Part shown: positions 62,452-64,000 of the stretch, one piece after another
Numbering within the stretch: position 1 is the stretch's first letter
Layout: the number at the start of each line of letters is the position of its first letter
From: Halobacterium salinarum DSM 3754
GTDB taxonomy: Archaea; Halobacteriota; Halobacteria; Halobacteriales; Halobacteriaceae
Reading direction: 5' to 3'
Assembly: GCF_008124605.1 (NCBI RefSeq)
Contig: NZ_VRYN01000001.1
Coordinates: 1-64,000 of the forward strand
Length of the DNA: 64,000 nucleotides
The notes under the pieces: model-generated
Told to the model about the DNA's origin: nothing
The model's input: the letters and a program-made list of their open reading frames with translations, nothing else
Databases searched by the model: none
Translations under genes and position numbers: made by a program

Positions 62452-64000
62452 TCAAGCCCCCGCGTCCGGCAGCGCCCACTGTCGGTCGCCGACGTCGTCG
62501 ATGGGGATGCGGTCGTAGGCCGCGAGCACGTCGGTTCGGGTGACGATCCCGACCAGCGAGCCGTCGGTGTCGACAATGGGGATGCGGCCGATGTCGACGC
62601 GCGCCATGCGGTCGACGAGCGTGAGGAGGTTGGTGTCCGGGGTGGCAGTAACGACGTTCGTGGTGCCGAGTTCCTCGACCGCCGTCGATGGGGATTGCCC
62701 GCCGTCGCGTGCACAGACCGCCACCGTCTCGGCGGTGTCTCCGGCGACAGTCACCAGCGGCTCCACGTCGGACCGCACGAGCATGCCCGCGACGGTGTCG
62801 TCGGCGTCGACGATGGGGAGGCCGCGGTGGGAGCGCTGCTGGAAGACCCGCAGCGCGTCCATGGCGGAGGTCCCCACGGTGACCGTGTCGACGTCCGTGG
62901 ACATCACGTCCTTGGCGGCGAGGTCTTCGAGGCTGCCGATGCGGCGCTCCTGGACGGTGATGCCCTTGTCGCGCAGCGCCTCGGTGTAGATGGTGCCGTT
63001 GTCAAGCAGTCCTTGTGCGACCTCGCTGCCGATGACGGTCACCGCCAGCAGCGGCAGGATGATCGTGTACTGGCCGGTGAGTTCGAAGATGATGAGCGTC
63101 GCGGTGAGCGGCGCGCTGGCCGTGGCGGCGAACACGCCGGCGGTGCCGACGAGCGCGTACGCGCCGGCGCTGGCTGTGCCGGCGAACGCGGCGTTGACGA
63201 GCACGCCGAACGCGCCGCCGGCCATCGCGCCGACGTAGAGGGTCGGCGAGAACACGCCCCCGGAGTTCCCGCTGCCGATGGACAGCGAGAACCCCACGAC
63301 TTTCAGCACCGCCAGCGCCACCAGCACCAGCAGCGTGAGGTCGCCGGCGATGCTGGAATGGATGGTGCCGTATCCGACCCCGAACAGCCAGGTCGCGCTC
63401 TGCAGCGGCGAGGCGTCGAGCAGCACAGCCGTGAGCAGGACCGACACCCCGAGAAGGGCACCGCCGATGGCCGGCGTGAGGTAGCCGGGCAGGTCCCAGC
63501 GGTCCTGAAAGAGGTGTTCGGAGGCGTACAGCAGCCGCACGACGGCAGCGCCGATGCCGGCGGCGACCACGCCGAGGCCGGCGTAGAGGGGGAACTCCAG
63601 GGAGGGCGTGACGATGTGGTAGGTGATCGGCACGAGGAACTCGCGGACGCCGGGCACGGCAGTGAACGCCAGCACCGACCGCGCGACGGCGGTCGCCGTG
63701 ACCGCGCTCAGCACGACGGTGACGACGTTGGTGAGCGCGTACTCCGAGAGCAGGATTTCGAGCGCGAACATCACACCCGCGAGTGGGGTGTTGAACGTGG
63801 CCGCGATGCCGCTGCCCGCGCCGGCGGCGACCAGCGTGCGCGTGTACCGGGAGTGGACGAACGCCCCGAAGTACGATCCCGCGGCGCTCCCGATCTGCAC
63901 GATCGGGCCTTCCCGGCCGAGGGACGCCCCGCTGGCGATCGCGATGCTCGACGAGACGGTCTTGTACACGGCGATCTTGGGGTCGATCTGGCCGTTGTGG
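62452..64000 (-). CDS. ClC-type chloride channel/transporter with two CBS domains (5' end outside the window)
   Basis: The reading frame continues past the last base on the minus strand, so the N-terminus is missing; the 506 residues from GTG 63969 are preceded by at least ten more codons in frame. Visible are GREGPIVQIG (Glu that gates the pore), the pore helix GSGIAATFNTPLAGVMFALEIL and GSGNSGGVFSPTLYVG (anion filter), followed by two cytosolic CBS domains (about 350-400 and 440-500). This is the EriC/ClC layout; the gating Glu is in place, which suggests a H+/Cl- antiporter. The gene converges with zim. Confidence 0.9.
   Translation of the reverse strand, partial: HNGQIDPKIAVYKTVSSSIAIASGASLGREGPIVQIGSAAGSYFGAFVHSRYTRTLVAAGAGSGIAATFNTPLAGVMFALEILLSEYALTNVVTVVLSAVTATAVARSVLAFTAVPGVREFLVPITYHIVTPSLEFPLYAGLGVVAAGIGAAVVRLLYASEHLFQDRWDLPGYLTPAIGGALLGVSVLLTAVLLDASPLQSATWLFGVGYGTIHSSIAGDLTLLVLVALAVLKVVGFSLSIGSGNSGGVFSPTLYVGAMAGGAFGVLVNAAFAGTASAGAYALVGTAGVFAATASAPLTATLIIFELTGQYTIILPLLAVTVIGSEVAQGLLDNGTIYTEALRDKGITVQERRIGSLEDLAAKDVMSTDVDTVTVGTSAMDALRVFQQRSHRGLPIVDADDTVAGMLVRSDVEPLVTVAGDTAETVAVCARDGGQSPSTAVEELGTTNVVTATPDTNLLTLVDRMARVDIGRIPIVDTDGSLVGIVTRTDVLAAYDRIPIDDVGDRQWALPDAGA

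Overview
The window is a gene-dense, GC-rich haloarchaeal chromosome segment. Proteins are strongly acidic, many genes start directly downstream of an AT-rich box about 25-30 bp away (leaderless pattern), and gene content matches Halobacterium salinarum: bacterio-opsin (bop), the aerotaxis transducers HemAT and Htr8, sucCD and the orphan CTAG methylase zim. The species call rests on recalled protein sequences (bop is essentially identical from codon 4 of the native gene onwards) and was not database-checked.

Layout. 0-1.2 kb: bop, whose native start and promoter are replaced by unrelated AT-richer DNA, then blp. 1.4-3.4 kb: replication pair priS-ginS. 3.5-6.0 kb (-): HSP20-like protein overlapping a Cdc48 ATPase. 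6.2-11.2 kb: hydrolase, then a COG1361 surface protein with an RND permease. 11.2-16.8 kb: panB, HAD phosphatase, cysE, acyl-CoA dehydrogenase, MBF1-like factor, an unusual putative EVE/PUA-like membrane protein and a zinc-ribbon microprotein. 16.9-19.5 kb: flavin-fold protein, Bat-type HTH regulator, winged-helix regulator, tRNA-Leu(GAG), DUF420 protein. 19.5-22.7 kb (-): lsm-rpl37e-purF and an M42 peptidase. 22.8-28.1 kb: small proteins, zincin, Dna2-like nuclease-helicase, beta-lactamase-fold hydrolase. 28.1-38.2 kb (-): HemAT, pelota, RqcH/NEMF, Elp3, RecJ-like protein, Yip1 and thymidine kinase. 38.3-42.4 kb: UspA, MutY, Htr8. 42.4-48.4 kb: class III aminotransferase, MgtC/DUF4010 protein, two tandem SNF transporters. 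48.5-55.8 kb: biotin-dependent carboxylase genes pccB-pccX-pccA and biotin ligase birA, separated by a CHAT-protease-like gene facing a 47-residue hydrophobic peptide gene. 55.8-64 kb: UspA, HD hydrolase, lipoprotein, SDR, sucCD, zim and a ClC channel cut by the window end.

Themes: ribosome and translation quality control (pelA, rqcH, elp3), oxygen sensing (hemAT, htr8), and propionyl/acetyl-CoA carboxylation feeding succinyl-CoA metabolism (pccBXA, birA, sucCD). The two most unusual spots are the rewritten 5' end of bop and the CHAT/small-peptide module wedged into the biotin locus. No stretch over 300 bases lacks a gene. No CRISPR array, rRNA or complete insertion sequence was seen.
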